NCBI RefSeq assembly: GCF_023008585.1
Contig: NZ_CP095390.1
Coordinates: forward strand, 124,001-188,000
DNA: 64,000 nucleotides
Reading direction: 5' to 3'
Origin: Natribaculum breve
GTDB lineage: Archaea > Halobacteriota > Halobacteria > Halobacteriales > Natrialbaceae
This document shows positions 34,268 to 43,053 of this stretch, piece after piece; within the stretch, counting starts at the first letter, position 1; every line of letters begins with the position of its first letter. The position numbers and the translations under genes were made by a program. Below the pieces are notes generated by a model. That model ran no database searches. It saw only the letters and a list, made by a program, of their open reading frames with translations, and was not told where the DNA came from.

Positions 34268-35521
34268 ATGGTCGACCCGGTCGGCGACTCGCTCGGCTTG
34301 CTGGTGTTTCGCGTCGCGATCGCGTTCGGCATCGGCGCGCTCGTCGGACTGGAGCGAGAGCAAAGCGAGTCCGGTGGGGCCTTCGCCGGAAGTCGCACGT
34401 TTCCGCTGTTCGCGCTCCTCGGTGCGCTCGTCCAGGCGTTCTTCCCGTCGATGCTCGCCGTCGTGGTGGTCGCCCTGACGATTCCGCTGACCGTGGCCTA
34501 CGTCGGGAAGGTCTGGCTCGAACGCGACATCGGGCTCACGACGCTGATGGCCGCACTGCTCACCGTCGTCCTCGGGGCGATGACGACCCACTCGGAGCGC
34601 GGGGCCGTCCTCGCCGTCATCGTCGCCGGCGTCGTCACGGCGATTCTCTCCGCGAAAGGGCCGATCCACGGGTTCGCAGACCGGATCGACGAGCGCGAAC
34701 GCCGTGCCTCGGTCAAGTTCATCCTCGTCGTCCTCGTCGTCTTTCCGCTGTTACCCGACCGCGAACTCGAGGTGCTGTTCGGGCTCAACCCGCGGTTCGT
34801 CTGGCTCATGGTGGTGTTCGTCACCGGGCTGAGCTTCGTCGCCTACGTCCTGAGTCAAGTCGTCGGAGCGACGCGGGGAATCGCGCTGACGGGCGTGCTG
34901 GGCGGGTTCGTCTCCTCGACCGCGACGACGGTCTCGATGGCCGAACGAGCGAGTCAGACGGCCTCGCTCTATCGAGTGTGTGCGTTCTCGACGGTCGTCG
35001 CGTCGCTCGTGATGTTTCCTCGTGCTCTCGTCGAGGTCGCCGTCGTCAACCGGGAACTCCTCCCCGCCGTCGCCGTTCCGCTCGGGGCGATGACCGTGTT
35101 CGGATCGGCCGTCGCCGTGGCCGTCTACCGGCGAGCGGCCACGACGGCCGACGTCGAGCCCGAGATCGAGAATCCGTTTCGCCTGCGACCGGCGCTGTTC
35201 TTCGGAGCGGTCTTCGCCGTGGTCTTGCTGGTCTCCGAGTCCGCCTACTCGTGGTTCGGCTCGTCGGGCGTCTACGTGACGGCGTTCGTCTCCGGGCTCG
35301 CCGACGTGGACGCGATCACGATCACGCTGAGTCGGTTCGCCGCCGAAGGCACCATCTCGAAGCAGGTCGCGACGACGGGCATCGTCGTCGGTGCCGTCGC
35401 GAACACCCTCGTGAAAGTGGGGCTCGTGTGGCTCCTCGGGACCTACCGACTCACTCGCCTGGTGACGGCCGTTCTCGGAGCCGTCTCGATCGTCGGGCTC
35501 CTGTTCGTCGTGGCCGTGTGA
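34268..35521 (+). CDS. MgtC/SapB-type membrane protein with DUF4010 domain
   Basis: The protein has 417 residues with about 12-13 hydrophobic helices. The N-terminal part has the MgtC signature FGIGALVGLEREQ and SRTFPLFALLGAL. The second half (from FILVVLVVFPLLPD) contains GVLGGFVSSTATTVSMAERA and VSGLADVDAITITLSRFA, which are DUF4010 features. Family members are linked with magnesium stress and membrane homeostasis; transport is not proven. A palindromic element sits directly upstream. Confidence 0.87.
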   Translation: MVDPVGDSLGLLVFRVAIAFGIGALVGLEREQSESGGAFAGSRTFPLFALLGALVQAFFPSMLAVVVVALTIPLTVAYVGKVWLERDIGLTTLMAALLTVVLGAMTTHSERGAVLAVIVAGVVTAILSAKGPIHGFADRIDERERRASVKFILVVLVVFPLLPDRELEVLFGLNPRFVWLMVVFVTGLSFVAYVLSQVVGATRGIALTGVLGGFVSSTATTVSMAERASQTASLYRVCAFSTVVASLVMFPRALVEVAVVNRELLPAVAVPLGAMTVFGSAVAVAVYRRAATTADVEPEIENPFRLRPALFFGAVFAVVLLVSESAYSWFGSSGVYVTAFVSGLADVDAITITLSRFAAEGTISKQVATTGIVVGAVANTLVKVGLVWLLGTYRLTRLVTAVLGAVSIVGLLFVVAV

Positions 35522-35545
35522 CCTGAGGAGCCCTGTCATACGGTC

Positions 35546-35554
35546 TGCTGTCCC
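35546..35554 (+). promoter_or_regulatory. Recurrent 3' motif TGCTGTCCC, copy behind the mgtC-like gene
   Basis: This copy lies 24 nt after the stop and is followed by TATTTT, which resembles a short terminator T tract. Confidence 0.35.
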
Positions 35555-35659
35555 TATTTTCCGCAGCGACTGCGTCCCGACGGGCGGCGCCGTCGCAAAC
35601 TCCGGTCCCGTCACCAGAAATATTAAGTGGCGTCTATACACAGAAATCCGGAGACGCAC

Positions 35660-36562
35660 ATGGGTGTGTACTCCGTACTCGGATTCGTGTTGCTCGCCGC
35701 CGCGTTCGGGGGACCGGCGTACATCCTCGCGACGAGGAGCGGGGCCGACGCGAACGTTCGCCTCGCCCTCGCACAGCAGGGGATCGGCCGGCTGCCGCTC
35801 GTTGGGGCTACCCTAGTCGGGAGTGCCGGCATCGCCGCGACGCTCGCTGTCGGGTCCCCGCCACTCGGCGGCGCCGGCGCCGTCGGGTTCCTGCTCGGTT
35901 CGGTGCTGCTTCTCTCGGGCGTCGGGCTGGCGGGCCTGGCGGTCGGCCGGTACCCGCAGTACCGGCTGCTCGAGTCGGTCGACGCCAACGCCGCGCGCGA
36001 CTGTGAGGTCGGCGACGCGGTCGGCCTCGCCGGCGAAGTCGGTGCGGACGGCGACCTCCTCGTCTCACCGTGGTCCGAAACACCGTGCGTGGCGTACGAC
36101 TCGCGGATCGAGACGAAGACGCGCACGATTAATCCGCCGGTCACGTTCTGGATCGTAGACGACCGGCAGACGGATCGGCGGCCGTTCACGCTCACCGACG
36201 ATACCGGGACGGTAGCGGTCGACTCGACGAACGCGCGCGTGCTGCTGTCGGTCTCGTCCGCCTCGACTGCCGACGATGCGACGGGGTTTCTCCAGCGCGT
36301 CTTCGGGGGCCACCGCTCCGAGGGTCCTAACGGTCCGGCCAGTCGATACTCCGAACGGGTCCTCGAACCGGGTGACCTGGTACACGTACTCGGGACGGTC
36401 GTCGAACGGGACGGGACCGCTGTGGTCGAAGCTGAGGAAATAAGCGACCGTGCGGACGCCGGTACCACGCTGTACCGGGCGGTGCGCCGGAACGGCCCGC
36501 TGGGCGTCGGATTGGCCCTCGTCGGACTGTTCGTGCTTTTCACGTCGGCCGGCATCCTCTGA
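35660..36562 (+). CDS. GIDE-domain-like membrane protein
   Basis: The protein has 300 residues: an N-terminal helix, two more near 45-90, a soluble domain (about 105-270), and a C-terminal helix ending FTSAGIL. The soluble part has SPWSETPCVAYDSRIETKTR and ERVLEPGDLVHVLGTVVERDGTAVV, the pattern of the GIDE domain of eukaryotic MUL1-type E3 ligases. The RING finger is absent. GIDE-like proteins are widespread in prokaryotes without a known role. Confidence 0.7.
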   Translation: MGVYSVLGFVLLAAAFGGPAYILATRSGADANVRLALAQQGIGRLPLVGATLVGSAGIAATLAVGSPPLGGAGAVGFLLGSVLLLSGVGLAGLAVGRYPQYRLLESVDANAARDCEVGDAVGLAGEVGADGDLLVSPWSETPCVAYDSRIETKTRTINPPVTFWIVDDRQTDRRPFTLTDDTGTVAVDSTNARVLLSVSSASTADDATGFLQRVFGGHRSEGPNGPASRYSERVLEPGDLVHVLGTVVERDGTAVVEAEEISDRADAGTTLYRAVRRNGPLGVGLALVGLFVLFTSAGIL

Positions 36563-36632
36563 TCTACCCGCGTCGGACCGAATCTCGTTTCGAACGGTGG
36601 CACACGGGGTCGATGCGGTCCCCGCGGTGGGC

Positions 36633-37718
36633 TCACGCCTCGGCGGTTCGCGCGTCCTCGTAAACCTCGACGATGGCCTCGACGTCTCGCCGCAGCCGGG
36701 GCGCGTCCGCCGCCCGAAGCTTCGTGCCAGCTTTCGCCTCGATCTGGGCGGCCAGCGCACCCAGCTCGTTGCTCACCGCTCGAATCTGGTTGTCGACCGA
36801 CCGATCGGTCGCGCCGTTCTCGATCCGGCCGACGATTTCTATCGTCCGACCGATGATTCCTCGCATCTTATTCTCAAGCCCCGACGGGACGACGTTGTCG
36901 TCGCTGTCATCGTCCCCGCGACTGTTCCCGTTCTGTTTCTTCGTCCCGGCGTGATCGACGGCCGCGGCGGCGCCGGCGATCTCCGAGTACAGCTGGACGA
37001 GGTCGTCGACCGCCTGCTCCAGGAAGGTCCGCTTGGTCTGGACGTGGAGGTAAAACGTCTCGTCGTTCTCGACGTTGTCGACGGTCGCGGTCACCTCGGG
37101 CCGGAACACGTCCGCAGACGTCGCCGTCCCCTCGAGGCCGACGTCCGTCGTCTCACCCGCGTCGAGGCGCTCGACGGACGACCGAGAGAGCGCGATCCCG
37201 GCGTCGCTGTCGATTTCGAGCGCGATGTCTTCGACGTCGACCACACCGTCGTTGCGGACGGTGATCGCCTCGTCGACGCGCTCGCCCTTCGGCACGACGA
37301 GTTGATTCGGCGCGGTGACGCCGACGGCTGGCGGGTGGTCGACGTCGGCCGCCTCGTCTCGCAGTCGTTCGAAGCGCTCGTCGAGGGCGTCGTGGGTCTC
37401 GATCGCCGACTCGAGTGTTTCGAGCAGGTCGTCCCGATCCCCGCCGCCGACGTAGTCCAGCACCGCCGTGTCGACGTTGATCTTGGCCTGGTTCGCCCGG
37501 GCTGCCGCGTCGATCGCCGACTGGGCGGTCACCGTGGCGTTCGATCCGGACGCCGCGGCCGTCCCGCGAATCGACCGGGCCGCGTTCTCCATGGCCTTCT
37601 CGCGGGCCCGAGCCTGCTCGAACTCGTCGAGCATCTGTTCAGTCAGTCGCACGACGCGATTCCGGTCGTCGCGCTCGACGGCACCGCGGAGGTCGTGGAG
37701 GATCTGCTGCACCGACAT
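36633..37718 (-). CDS. Coiled-coil protein with central Ig-like domain, partner of the VWA protein
   Basis: The protein has 361 residues with no signal peptide. Helical N-terminus (about 1-130: MSVQQILHDLRGAVERDDRN), a beta-rich middle (about 135-225: LVVPKGERVDEAITVRNDGVVDVEDIALEI, a CARDB/NEW3-like strand pattern), and a helical C-terminus. The gene begins 1 bp after the stop of the VWA gene (TAACATG), so the two are co-translated. I do not recognise a defined family; a role in the same complex as the VWA protein is inferred. Confidence 0.65.
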   Translation of the reverse strand: MSVQQILHDLRGAVERDDRNRVVRLTEQMLDEFEQARAREKAMENAARSIRGTAAASGSNATVTAQSAIDAAARANQAKINVDTAVLDYVGGGDRDDLLETLESAIETHDALDERFERLRDEAADVDHPPAVGVTAPNQLVVPKGERVDEAITVRNDGVVDVEDIALEIDSDAGIALSRSSVERLDAGETTDVGLEGTATSADVFRPEVTATVDNVENDETFYLHVQTKRTFLEQAVDDLVQLYSEIAGAAAAVDHAGTKKQNGNSRGDDDSDDNVVPSGLENKMRGIIGRTIEIVGRIENGATDRSVDNQIRAVSNELGALAAQIEAKAGTKLRAADAPRLRRDVEAIVEVYEDARTAEA

Positions 37719-37719
37719 G

Positions 37720-40299
37720 TTACACACCCCCGTCGAACGCGGAGAGGTCGGAGTAGGTCAGCAGCGACCCCGCACCGTTGTGGACGTGCCCGAACGTGGA
37801 CCGCGCCTCCTCGCCGACGATGTACGTGGCCCTATCGACCACGACCGAGAGCGCCATGAGAAGCGTCGAGAGCGCGCCTAACACGCCGATAGCGGGGATA
37901 GCGCCGACCCCACCGGTCGCTGCGAGCCCGATGACGGCCCCGGCGATCAGCAAGACGGCGGTCCCGAACTCTGCCCAGTCGATCAGCTCCGCGATCGAGT
38001 CGAGACCGCTGAACAGCGCGTCCGACACCTCGACCGCGGCCGAGATCACCGCCTCGGAGAGGTCGACCAGCGCCTCTCTCGCCTCCGCGGACTGCGGATC
38101 GAGGACCCCGTCGTCGGCTTTCGCCTCGAGCTGGTCGACAAGTTCGTCGATCGTCGGCCCCAGCGCCGTCGACGAGATCGCCGTCAGGTCCGCGACGTGG
38201 TCTGCGAGCGTCTGGATCTCGCTCACGCCGGGCACGTCGCCGAGGTCGATCTTCTCGGGCAGCTCGGACAATAGCGGCAGTTCGATCTCGTTGGGAATCG
38301 CGCCGAATTCGATGTCGTCTTCCCTGTCGTAGTCGAGTTCCTCGAGGTAGTCGACCCCCTCGGTGGCGTCGGTTTTGTCGTCGATGAAGTCGGCGATGTC
38401 GTTGACGGCGCCCTCGACGAGATCGTTTCCGGTCTCCGAAAGCGGCACGTCGACCGATTCGGGGACATCGCTGAGGTCGATCGTCGGCGGTTCGTACGCC
38501 GCGAATCCCTCGAGGATGTCCGTCGCCTCGCCGACGACGACGCCGTTCAGGTACTTTTCGTACTCCAGGCGCACCAGGAACTCCTTGAGGTCGCCGGTGA
38601 TGTCGTCGAACGCGCCGAGCAGTTCGTCCGAGACTGTCAGCCCGCCGTTCACGAGGCCGTTCGCGCCGTTTTCGATGAACTCCTTGTTTTCGTCGTCGCG
38701 GCGGTCGACGACCTCGCTCCGGTACTCGTCGTCGAGTTCGTCGAGCGTCTTCCGCTGGTCGCTGGCAGTGCTGCCCGTCCCGCGGCCGCCGTAACCTACG
38801 CCGCCGTACCCGGCGCTGCTGAAGCCGCGCTTCATGGAGTCCACTTGGTCGAGCGTGCCCCTGACGATGTCATCCGCGATGCCGCGGACCAGGCTCGACC
38901 TGGCGGCCCTCCCGGCGCCCCGCGCGACCGCCTCGAAAGAGAGCGTCTTCGCGATGTCGAGCGTCGCCTCGGCCTGCTTTTCGACGACCGACCCGTTCGG
39001 ACCGATGTCCCGGAGCGGCGCGGCGGCGGCCTCCTCGGTGACGGTTTCGACGGTGGTGAGCCGCTCCAGCGCCTCGACGTGCTGTGCGATCGTCGCGTCG
39101 TCGAACTCGGACCGGCCGTCCTCGAGATCCGAGAGATAGCTCTCGGCCCGAGAATCGAACTCGTCGACGTCGAACCGGGGGTTCAGTGCCGGGGGAACGA
39201 TCGAGTCGGGATCTGCCGACAGCGCCGGCCGCACAGTGGCCCGCACGGAGTCGATCATCGACGCCTTCCGCTCGATCAGTTCCGGCAGGCGGCTCCCCTC
39301 GATGTCCGACGGGACGTCGACGGTATCGTCGACCTCTCCGGTGCCCTCCTCGGGATCATCGACGATGACCGAGATGGGGGCGGCGGCCCCGGGAAGCAAG
39401 TCGGTGACGTATTCCACGACGTACGCGGTCACGACCAGTTCCGCGATCTCTTCGAGGATCACCGTGAAGTCCGCATCGTTGATGTCGATCCACGTCCCGT
39501 TGATCATCTCGGAGAGCGTCTTCTTCGAGGCGTTCTCGTCGTCGTACCCCGGCGAGACGGCCACGTACGCCACGCCGCTGTCGACCAGCGCTTCGGCGAC
39601 CTCGTCGATCGTGTGGTCCGAGACGCCCGATCCGTCGCCCCGGTAGTGCGATAGCGCGTCCGTGATGTCGACCAACACCTTCTGTGCGTCCGCCCGGAAG
39701 TCCGCGTCCAGCGCGCGCACGATCGCGTCGAAGTTGTCCTCCTCGAAGTCGCCGCCGCCGCTTGCCCTGAGTTCGTCCACCTTGCTCTGCAGGGCCGCGG
39801 CGTCGTCGGTCAGTTCGAGGTCGACCTCGACGTTGTCCTTGAACGTGACCAGGCCGTACCGGGAGTCGATCCCGGCGGCCTCCATCTCTTCGACCAGGTC
39901 GCGTACCTCCGACTTCATGGCGTCTATCTCGCCGCCCATGCTGCCGGTATCGTCGAACACGAAGACGATGTCCGACTTCGTGCTCCCGAACTCGAACGAC
40001 TGGATCTCCTTTTGAATCCCGTTTTCGATGACCTGAAAGTCCTCCTCGGTCAGCAGTCCGTCCTCGCCGGCCGCGGTGTCTACGCTGACGTTCAGGAGAA
40101 CGTTGGGGTAGTCCGACGGGTCGACGCTCAGGATGTCGACGAACGTCTCCGAGGCCGTCGCCGTCGCCGCGGCACCCGGCACCGCGATCCCCGCCGCAAC
40201 CAACCGGAGCAGCGTCCGGCGATCGAGCCCGACCGATCGCGACGTCGTCGCCCGATCTGTGACTTCATTCGACTCGTTTAGTACATATTTATCGTACAC
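37720..40299 (-). CDS. Tat-exported VWA-domain protein
   Basis: The protein has 859 residues from GTG at 40299; the TTG at 40338 is rejected because a TATA-like ATTATTTATTG lies between them. A Tat signal (LDRRTLLRLVAAG, residues 25-37) with ATATA cleavage region is followed by a short beta region and a VWA domain with MIDAS DDTGS (116-120; DxTxS form). A long acidic helical part follows (about 300-760, with repeated Glu-Leu and Asp-Leu heptads). Two hydrophobic C-terminal helices (FGTAVLLIAGAVIGLAA and IGVLGALSTLLMAL) precede a short tail. VWA domains bind protein partners through a metal ion. Confidence 0.8.
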   Translation of the reverse strand: MYDKYVLNESNEVTDRATTSRSVGLDRRTLLRLVAAGIAVPGAAATATASETFVDILSVDPSDYPNVLLNVSVDTAAGEDGLLTEEDFQVIENGIQKEIQSFEFGSTKSDIVFVFDDTGSMGGEIDAMKSEVRDLVEEMEAAGIDSRYGLVTFKDNVEVDLELTDDAAALQSKVDELRASGGGDFEEDNFDAIVRALDADFRADAQKVLVDITDALSHYRGDGSGVSDHTIDEVAEALVDSGVAYVAVSPGYDDENASKKTLSEMINGTWIDINDADFTVILEEIAELVVTAYVVEYVTDLLPGAAAPISVIVDDPEEGTGEVDDTVDVPSDIEGSRLPELIERKASMIDSVRATVRPALSADPDSIVPPALNPRFDVDEFDSRAESYLSDLEDGRSEFDDATIAQHVEALERLTTVETVTEEAAAAPLRDIGPNGSVVEKQAEATLDIAKTLSFEAVARGAGRAARSSLVRGIADDIVRGTLDQVDSMKRGFSSAGYGGVGYGGRGTGSTASDQRKTLDELDDEYRSEVVDRRDDENKEFIENGANGLVNGGLTVSDELLGAFDDITGDLKEFLVRLEYEKYLNGVVVGEATDILEGFAAYEPPTIDLSDVPESVDVPLSETGNDLVEGAVNDIADFIDDKTDATEGVDYLEELDYDREDDIEFGAIPNEIELPLLSELPEKIDLGDVPGVSEIQTLADHVADLTAISSTALGPTIDELVDQLEAKADDGVLDPQSAEAREALVDLSEAVISAAVEVSDALFSGLDSIAELIDWAEFGTAVLLIAGAVIGLAATGGVGAIPAIGVLGALSTLLMALSVVVDRATYIVGEEARSTFGHVHNGAGSLLTYSDLSAFDGGV

Positions 40300-40397
40300 G
40301 ATAACTGATGATTCATGAAATACAATAAATAATTGCAAAGCAGTAATATATTCGAAATGAGTCGACTTCCGGAGCTGCGGCCCGGCGACGCCCGCCG

Positions 40398-41699
40398 CTA
40401 CAGTTCGAACGCGTACACGGCGCCCGGGCCGCGGGCGTCGTCGCCGACAAGGGCGACGGCGCCGTCGAGCGCGACGGCTGTCCCGAACCCGTCGGCGCTG
40501 TCGGCGTCCTCGGGGGCGAGGTTCGTCCGCCGGTGCCAGTTCTCCTCCGCCCGCTCGTACGCGTGTGCCGTCCCCGTACCGTCCGGGTCGGAGTCGCTGT
40601 TGGGAGCGCCCACGAGCGCGATCCCGTCTCCGACTGCGACCGTCGCGCCGAACCCCCGCTCGTCGCCGTCGGGTTCGAGGGTCGCCCGTCTGCGCCAGTC
40701 CCCGCTCGAGCGCTCGAAGACGTACGCCGCTCCCGCCCCGTCGGCGGCGAAATCACGGCGGGGCGCTCCGACGAGGGCGACGTTGCCCGTCACCGCGACC
40801 GCCGCGCCGAACTGGTCGGCGCTATCGCCGTCCTCGGGTTTGAGAGTCGTCTGCCGGCGCCAGGTCCCGTCCGTCCGCTCGAACACGTACGCGATTCCCG
40901 GGCCATCACCCGGGGCACCCACGAGCGTGGTCGTCCCGTCGAGCGCGAGCGCCGTCCCGAACCGGTCGCCGCTATCACCGCCCTCGGGTTCGAGAGTCGC
41001 CCACCGGCGCCAGGTCTCGTCTCCCCGTTCGAACGCGTACGCGACACCCGGACCGTCGCCGGGAGCACCCGCGAGCGCGGTCGTCCCGTCGAGCGCGACG
41101 GCCGTCCCGAACCACTCCCCTGGGCTTCCGTCGTCGGGCGCCAGGTTCGCCAGCCGGTGCCAGTCCCCGTCCACCCGCTCGAACGCGTACGCCGATCCGG
41201 ACTCGAACCCGCCGGGGCCGTCGTCGACGGGCGCCCCGACCAGCGCGGCATCGCCGTCGAGCGCGACGGCTGCTCCGAACTCGACGTCTGCACCGTCGCG
41301 ATTCGGGGCCGGCGCTGGACGTCGCGACCAATCGTCACCAGATCGCTCGAAGCCGTACGTCGCGCCCACTCGGTATCCGGCGGCGTCGGCGTCGCCGGGG
41401 GCGCCCACGAGTGCGGCGTCGCCGTCGAACGCGATCGCCGTCCCGAATCGGTCGCCGTTTTCACCGCTCTTCGGCGTCAACTCGGCGGCGACCGCCGACT
41501 CGTCGACCGCACCGGTTTCGGTCTCGTCGGCGTCTTTCGGCGTCTCCGTCTGTGGGTTCGTATCGTTCGTCTCCCTCTCGCCGTCACCGGCGTCCGCCTC
41601 CCGGCCGCTCCCGTCGTCGATGCACCCCGCCACTCCGATCACCGCGAGGACTCCTCCGGATCGAAGGACGCGCCGCCGACTCGCGCTCCACGGTTCCAT
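40398..41699 (-). CDS. Tat lipoprotein with seven FG-GAP repeats
   Basis: The protein has 433 residues. The start MEPWSASRRRVLRSGG and lipobox GVAGC give a Tat-exported lipoprotein. After an acidic Thr-rich linker (about 30-70) come seven repeats of the type GDRFGTAIAFDGDAALVGAPGD, each about 50 residues, with FGxAVALDG and LVGAP. Seven such blades make an integrin-alpha-like propeller on the cell surface. It lies about 100 bp upstream of the VWA gene on the same strand. Confidence 0.87.
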   Translation of the reverse strand: MEPWSASRRRVLRSGGVLAVIGVAGCIDDGSGREADAGDGERETNDTNPQTETPKDADETETGAVDESAVAAELTPKSGENGDRFGTAIAFDGDAALVGAPGDADAAGYRVGATYGFERSGDDWSRRPAPAPNRDGADVEFGAAVALDGDAALVGAPVDDGPGGFESGSAYAFERVDGDWHRLANLAPDDGSPGEWFGTAVALDGTTALAGAPGDGPGVAYAFERGDETWRRWATLEPEGGDSGDRFGTALALDGTTTLVGAPGDGPGIAYVFERTDGTWRRQTTLKPEDGDSADQFGAAVAVTGNVALVGAPRRDFAADGAGAAYVFERSSGDWRRRATLEPDGDERGFGATVAVGDGIALVGAPNSDSDPDGTGTAHAYERAEENWHRRTNLAPEDADSADGFGTAVALDGAVALVGDDARGPGAVYAFEL

Positions 41700-41704
41700 T
41701 GTTG

Positions 41705-42063
41705 CTATCGCTTTGTTCGAGGGGCAAAAATCGCCTGTTCTTGGCGTCGCCGCTGCGATACCCCCGCTCGCGATGACCGGACCGGAACGGTCTCCCGTTC
41801 GACGAGCGTCTTCGCGACGCTGCCGAGCAGTAGACCCGCACGTGCTGATCGGCCATGGTGGCCGAGGAAGATCGCGTCGACCTCCTCGGCGTCGGCGTAC
41901 TCGGCGAGTTTCGTAACCGGCTCGTTCCGCCCTCGTCGTAGACGGCGGGGTCGACCGCGTGGGCCACCGTGATCGATCCGTCCATCGCGTCTGCGACGTC
42001 GGTGGCGTAGGCGAGGGATTCCTCGGACTCTTCGGACCCGTCGACGGCAACGAGGAACTTCAT
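41705..42063 (-). pseudogene. Universal stress protein (UspA), internal deletion
   Basis: The start MKFLVAVDGSEESEESLAYATDVADAMDGSITVAHAVDPAVYDEGG is a normal UspA N-terminus (key residues VAVDGSEES). The next frame then reads EPVTKLAEYADAEEVDAIFLGHHGRS and LLLGSVAKTLVERETVPV, the C-terminal half. About 50-55 residues between them are missing and the reading frame changes at the join near 41935. Without a frameshift no functional protein can form. A probable deletion relic beside the palindromic element at 42159. Confidence 0.8.
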
Positions 42064-42158
42064 ACCTATACGTTCGTCCTCGAGCAATGCAAACCGTGGC
42101 AGTATTCTGACGCCGCGTTTGTCGACCCGTGAGCGGCGAATCCATCGCCACCCCTCTA

Positions 42159-42268
42159 ATACTGCCGGACAAAACGGTTCATCCCTCGATCGCACTCGAG
42201 ACGCTGTCGTCGCTGACGACAGCCGTCGAGACGCGATCGAGTAGTCACCGACTGTTGTCCGGTAGTAT
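42159..42268. mobile_element. Palindromic MITE-like element, family 2 (110 bp)
   Basis: The ends are ATACTGCCGGACAAAACGG and the complement of ATACTACCGGACAACAG. Inside are CTCGATCGC/GCGATCGAG and CTGTCGTC-GCT-GACGACAG, so the whole element can fold into one hairpin. Like family 1 it starts with TACT[AG]CCGGAC and is flanked by TA. One end also occurs at 12372-12391 (19 of 20 identical), and a weaker match is at 55131. It lies between the broken uspA and the ABC importer. Confidence 0.75.
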
Positions 42269-42276
42269 AACCGCCC

Positions 42277-43053
42277 TCAGGCCCGGATGTGTTCGAGGAC
42301 GCGCTCGTAGTACCGGCCGAATCCGTCGTCGGAACGCGACCTGGGTCGCTCGAGGTCGACGTCGACGACCTCGCGAACGCGGCCGGGTTCGCTGTCCATG
42401 ACGACGATGCGATCCGCGAGCGTGATCGCCTCCTCGACGTCGTGGGTGACAAAGAGGATCGTCTTCCCGGTCTCGTGCCAGACCTCGAGCAGTTCGTCCT
42501 GGAGCATCTCCCTGGTCTGGGCGTCGACCGCGCCGAACGGCTCGTCCATCAACAGGAGTTCGGGATCGACCGCCAGCGCGCGGGCGATCGCGACGCGCTG
42601 TTTCATCCCACCGGAGAGTTCTTTCGGGTAGCTGTCCCCGAATCCCTCGAGGCCGACGAGCGAGAGGAGTCGCCGGACGCGTTCGTCGCGCGCTGTCGCC
42701 GTGAGATCCTGCTTCTCGAGGCCGAAGCCGACGTTTCCGGCGACCGTCCGCCAGGGAAAGAGGAGGTACTCCTGGAAGACGACGCCGAGTTCGGGACCCG
42801 GACCGTCGACTGGCTCGCCGTCGAGCGAGGCGGTGCCGTCCGTCGCCGACTCGAGGCCGGCGATGATCCGAAAGAGCGTGGTCTTGCCACAGCCGGAGGG
42901 GCCGACGATGCAGACGAACTCGCCGGGATCGACCGCAAACGAGACGTCCTCGAGCGCTCTCACGGGCTCTTGTGCACTCGAGTAGTGCTTGCTGACGCCG
43001 TCGACGACGACGTGGGCGCGGTCGCCCTCGAGGTCGGCATCGTCTACCGCCAC
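42277..43053 (-). CDS. ABC transporter ATP-binding protein (nitrate/sulfonate/taurine class)
   Basis: The protein has 258 residues with a GTG start that overlaps the permease gene end by 10 bp. Walker A is GPSGCGKTT, the Q-loop is [10 protein letters not shown], the signature is [16 protein letters not shown], Walker B is [12 protein letters not shown], and the H-loop is VTHDVEEA. The QEYLLFPW loop and the [11 protein letters not shown] start point to the SsuB/TauB/NrtD subfamily. It powers the permease and binding protein encoded just upstream. Confidence 0.9.
   Translation of the reverse strand: MAVDDADLEGDRAHVVVDGVSKHYSSAQEPVRALEDVSFAVDPGEFVCIVGPSGCGKTTLFRIIAGLESATDGTASLDGEPVDGPGPELGVVFQEYLLFPWRTVAGNVGFGLEKQDLTATARDERVRRLLSLVGLEGFGDSYPKELSGGMKQRVAIARALAVDPELLLMDEPFGAVDAQTREMLQDELLEVWHETGKTILFVTHDVEEAITLADRIVVMDSEPGRVREVVDVDLERPRSRSDDGFGRYYERVLEHIRA

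Noticed and set aside
42129..42452. Short frames across the 110-bp palindrome
   Set aside because: They arise from the palindrome itself; no start context or family support.
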